64,000 nt of DNA from Micromonospora_H sonneratiae (GTDB taxonomy: Bacteria > Actinomycetota > Actinomycetes > Mycobacteriales > Micromonosporaceae), in the NCBI RefSeq assembly GCF_042679305.1, contig NZ_JBHTMP010000025.1, positions 1-64,000 of the forward strand. Direction: 5' to 3'. This document shows, piece after piece, positions 62,883 through 64,000 of the stretch; the stretch's first letter is position 1, and each line of letters opens with the position of its first letter. The notes under the pieces are model-generated. The model was not told the DNA's origin. It did not search any database and saw nothing but the letters and a program-made list of their open reading frames with translations. Made by a program: the position numbers and the translations under genes.

Positions 62883-62899
62883 CCTGCCCTTCGGGCAGG
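62883..62899 (+). terminator. Stem-loop after atypical SDR gene
   Basis: CCTGCCC and GGGCAGG (7 bp, TTC loop), 17 bases after the stop. GACCTGCCC recurs several times up to 62960. Confidence 0.6.
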
Positions 62900-63003
62900 T
62901 CGTTCTCCGACCTGCCCGCTGCGCGGGCCATCGTCCGACCTGCCCCTCGTGTGGATCGTCGTCTCGACCTGCCCGTCGTCCGACCGGCCCGTTGCGCAGG
63001 CCG

Positions 63004-63807
63004 CTATCCGATCAGTGGCCGGAAGGTGCCCAGCGCGATGCTGACGCCCAGTGCCGCTCCGGCGGCCACCGCCGCCGCGACGACCAGCGCCGTGTCGGCT
63101 GACGTGAACCGTTGCCGGCGGGCGCTGGTACGGGGAACCCCGGCGTCGAAGCCACGGGCATCCATCGCGGTGGCCAACCGGGTGCCCCGCCGGATCGCGC
63201 CGACCAACAGGGCGAACGCGGTCGAAACGAACAGCCGTAGCTTCGCTACCGGATTGCGGCCGGCATCGACCCCACGCGCCCGCCGGGCCATGCTGATCAT
63301 CTGCCATTCCGCCGAGAGCAGTGGGAGCAGCCGGAACGCGGCCAGGGCACCGATCGCGAAGCGGGGCGGTGTCCTGGCGTTCTGGATCAGGGCGTCGGCC
63401 AGATCGGTCGGATCGGTGGTGGCGAACACCATTATCCCGGGCAGGGCCACCGCGACCATGCGTAGCGCCAGGCCCAGGGCGGTGAGCAGTACGCCGCTGG
63501 TGACCACGATCGGCCCGACGGTGAGCAGGACCGGACCGGTACGTTCGGCGGCGAAGAGCACCATGGTGACCACGATGCCCAGCGCGCTGACCAGCACCGG
63601 CCAGACCCGACGGAGCAGCGCGCCGTAGCGGATGCCGAACAGCGGCAGGACGGCCAGCTCGATGGCGATGGCCACGGCGGGGGCGACCGGGTCGAGCGTG
63701 GCGACCAGTGTGAAGGAGAAGAGCAGGGCGGCGGCGAGCTTGGCGACCGGGTTGCGTCGGGCCAGCACACCGCTGCCGGTGGCAACCGGGATGGCGAGGC
63801 TGCTCAC
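63004..63807 (-). CDS. ECF transporter T component (CbiQ-like)
   Basis: Energy-coupling-factor transmembrane scaffold, 267 residues with five to six membrane segments. The coupling motif ARR appears as MISMARRARGVDAGR and the second as ATAMDARGFDAGVPRT. GTG at 63807 overlaps the upstream ATPase by 4 bases (GTGA). The substrate is unknown because no S component is in the window. Confidence 0.9.
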   Translation of the reverse strand: MSSLAIPVATGSGVLARRNPVAKLAAALLFSFTLVATLDPVAPAVAIAIELAVLPLFGIRYGALLRRVWPVLVSALGIVVTMVLFAAERTGPVLLTVGPIVVTSGVLLTALGLALRMVAVALPGIMVFATTDPTDLADALIQNARTPPRFAIGALAAFRLLPLLSAEWQMISMARRARGVDAGRNPVAKLRLFVSTAFALLVGAIRRGTRLATAMDARGFDAGVPRTSARRQRFTSADTALVVAAAVAAGAALGVSIALGTFRPLIG

Positions 63808-64000
63808 CGTACGGGCCTTTCGTTCGTCGTCCCGGCCGGCAGGGTCACGGTCCGATCGGCCAGCGCCGCGACGAAGTCGGCGTCGTGGGTGACGGTGACG
63901 ATTCCGTGCCCGGCGTCGCGTAGCCCGGCCAGGAGGTCGACCAACTCGATCCAGGTACGCCGGTCCTGACCGAAGGTCGGCTCGTCCAGGACGAGCAGTC
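63804..64000 (-). CDS. ABC/ECF ATP-binding protein (C-terminal part)
   Basis: Only the last 65 residues are in the window. Walker B LLVLDEPTFGQDRRTW and H-loop VTVTHDADF are visible, fitting a CbiO/EcfA-type ATPase that works with the downstream T component. The start and signature motif lie beyond position 64000. Confidence 0.85.
   Translation of the reverse strand, partial: LLVLDEPTFGQDRRTWIELVDLLAGLRDAGHGIVTVTHDADFVAALADRTVTLPAGTTNERPVR

Overview
The window is high-GC DNA with GC-ending codons, many GTG starts, 4-bp stop/start overlaps and a gene order typical of Actinobacteria. The protein set (RNase E/G with a long acidic/arginine-rich N-terminus, XRE-DUF5753 plus DUF397, snapalysin, LuxR-type two-component pair, SnoaL and VOC proteins) suggests a filamentous actinomycete, most likely Micromonosporaceae. 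No rRNA, tRNA, CRISPR array, insertion sequence or prophage was recognised. The window opens inside the RNase E/G gene and closes inside an ABC ATPase gene.

A conserved housekeeping backbone runs left to right: rne/rng-rplU-rpmA-obg; nadD-rsfS-phosphatase; degV; comEA-comEC-holA; rpsT (minus strand); lepA-NUDIX; hemW; hrcA-dnaJ-rsmE; HIT; phoH-ybeY-corC-like-cdd-like-era; recO-uppS. Together these serve ribosome synthesis and maturation, NAD synthesis, heat-shock control (HrcA with a CIRCE operator), replication and repair, DNA uptake and undecaprenyl lipid synthesis. Accessory blocks interrupt it: GNAT, an attenuator-controlled trpS, an XRE/DUF397 group and pepN (4.7-10.9 kb); TetR/SnoaL (12.9-14.5 kb); a membrane-tethered HTH protein divergent from a secreted trypsin-like protease (15.7-18.4 kb); a phytanoyl-CoA-type dioxygenase, a secreted lysozyme-like protein and an enoyl-CoA hydratase (29.5-32.5 kb); a serine hydrolase and snapalysin (39-41 kb); a histidine kinase/response regulator, acyltransferase and DUF4097 lipoprotein (45.9-49.7 kb).

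The right end (53.0-61.6 kb) is a MacB-type export cluster: a Gly/Pro-rich lipoprotein facing an operon of HlyD-like adaptor, OmpR-type regulator, histidine kinase, second HlyD-like adaptor, ABC ATPase, FtsX-type permease and a DUF5666-like membrane protein. A leaderless HxlR regulator with a divergent NAD(P)-binding protein and an ECF-type transporter follow.

Three regulatory or structural themes stand out. (1) Upstream of trpS is a complete ribosome-mediated attenuator: promoter, 12-codon leader peptide with one Trp codon, and mutually exclusive antiterminator and terminator stems. (2) At least eleven transcription units carry a TANNNT hexamer exactly 6-7 nt before the start codon and lack a Shine-Dalgarno sequence, the signature of leaderless mRNAs. 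(3) At four genes (trpS, pepN, a SnoaL gene, a DUF4240 gene) the stop codon lies inside a short direct repeat, so that the TGA is repeated two to four times; in three of the four the period is not a multiple of three, so the copies place stops in all three frames.
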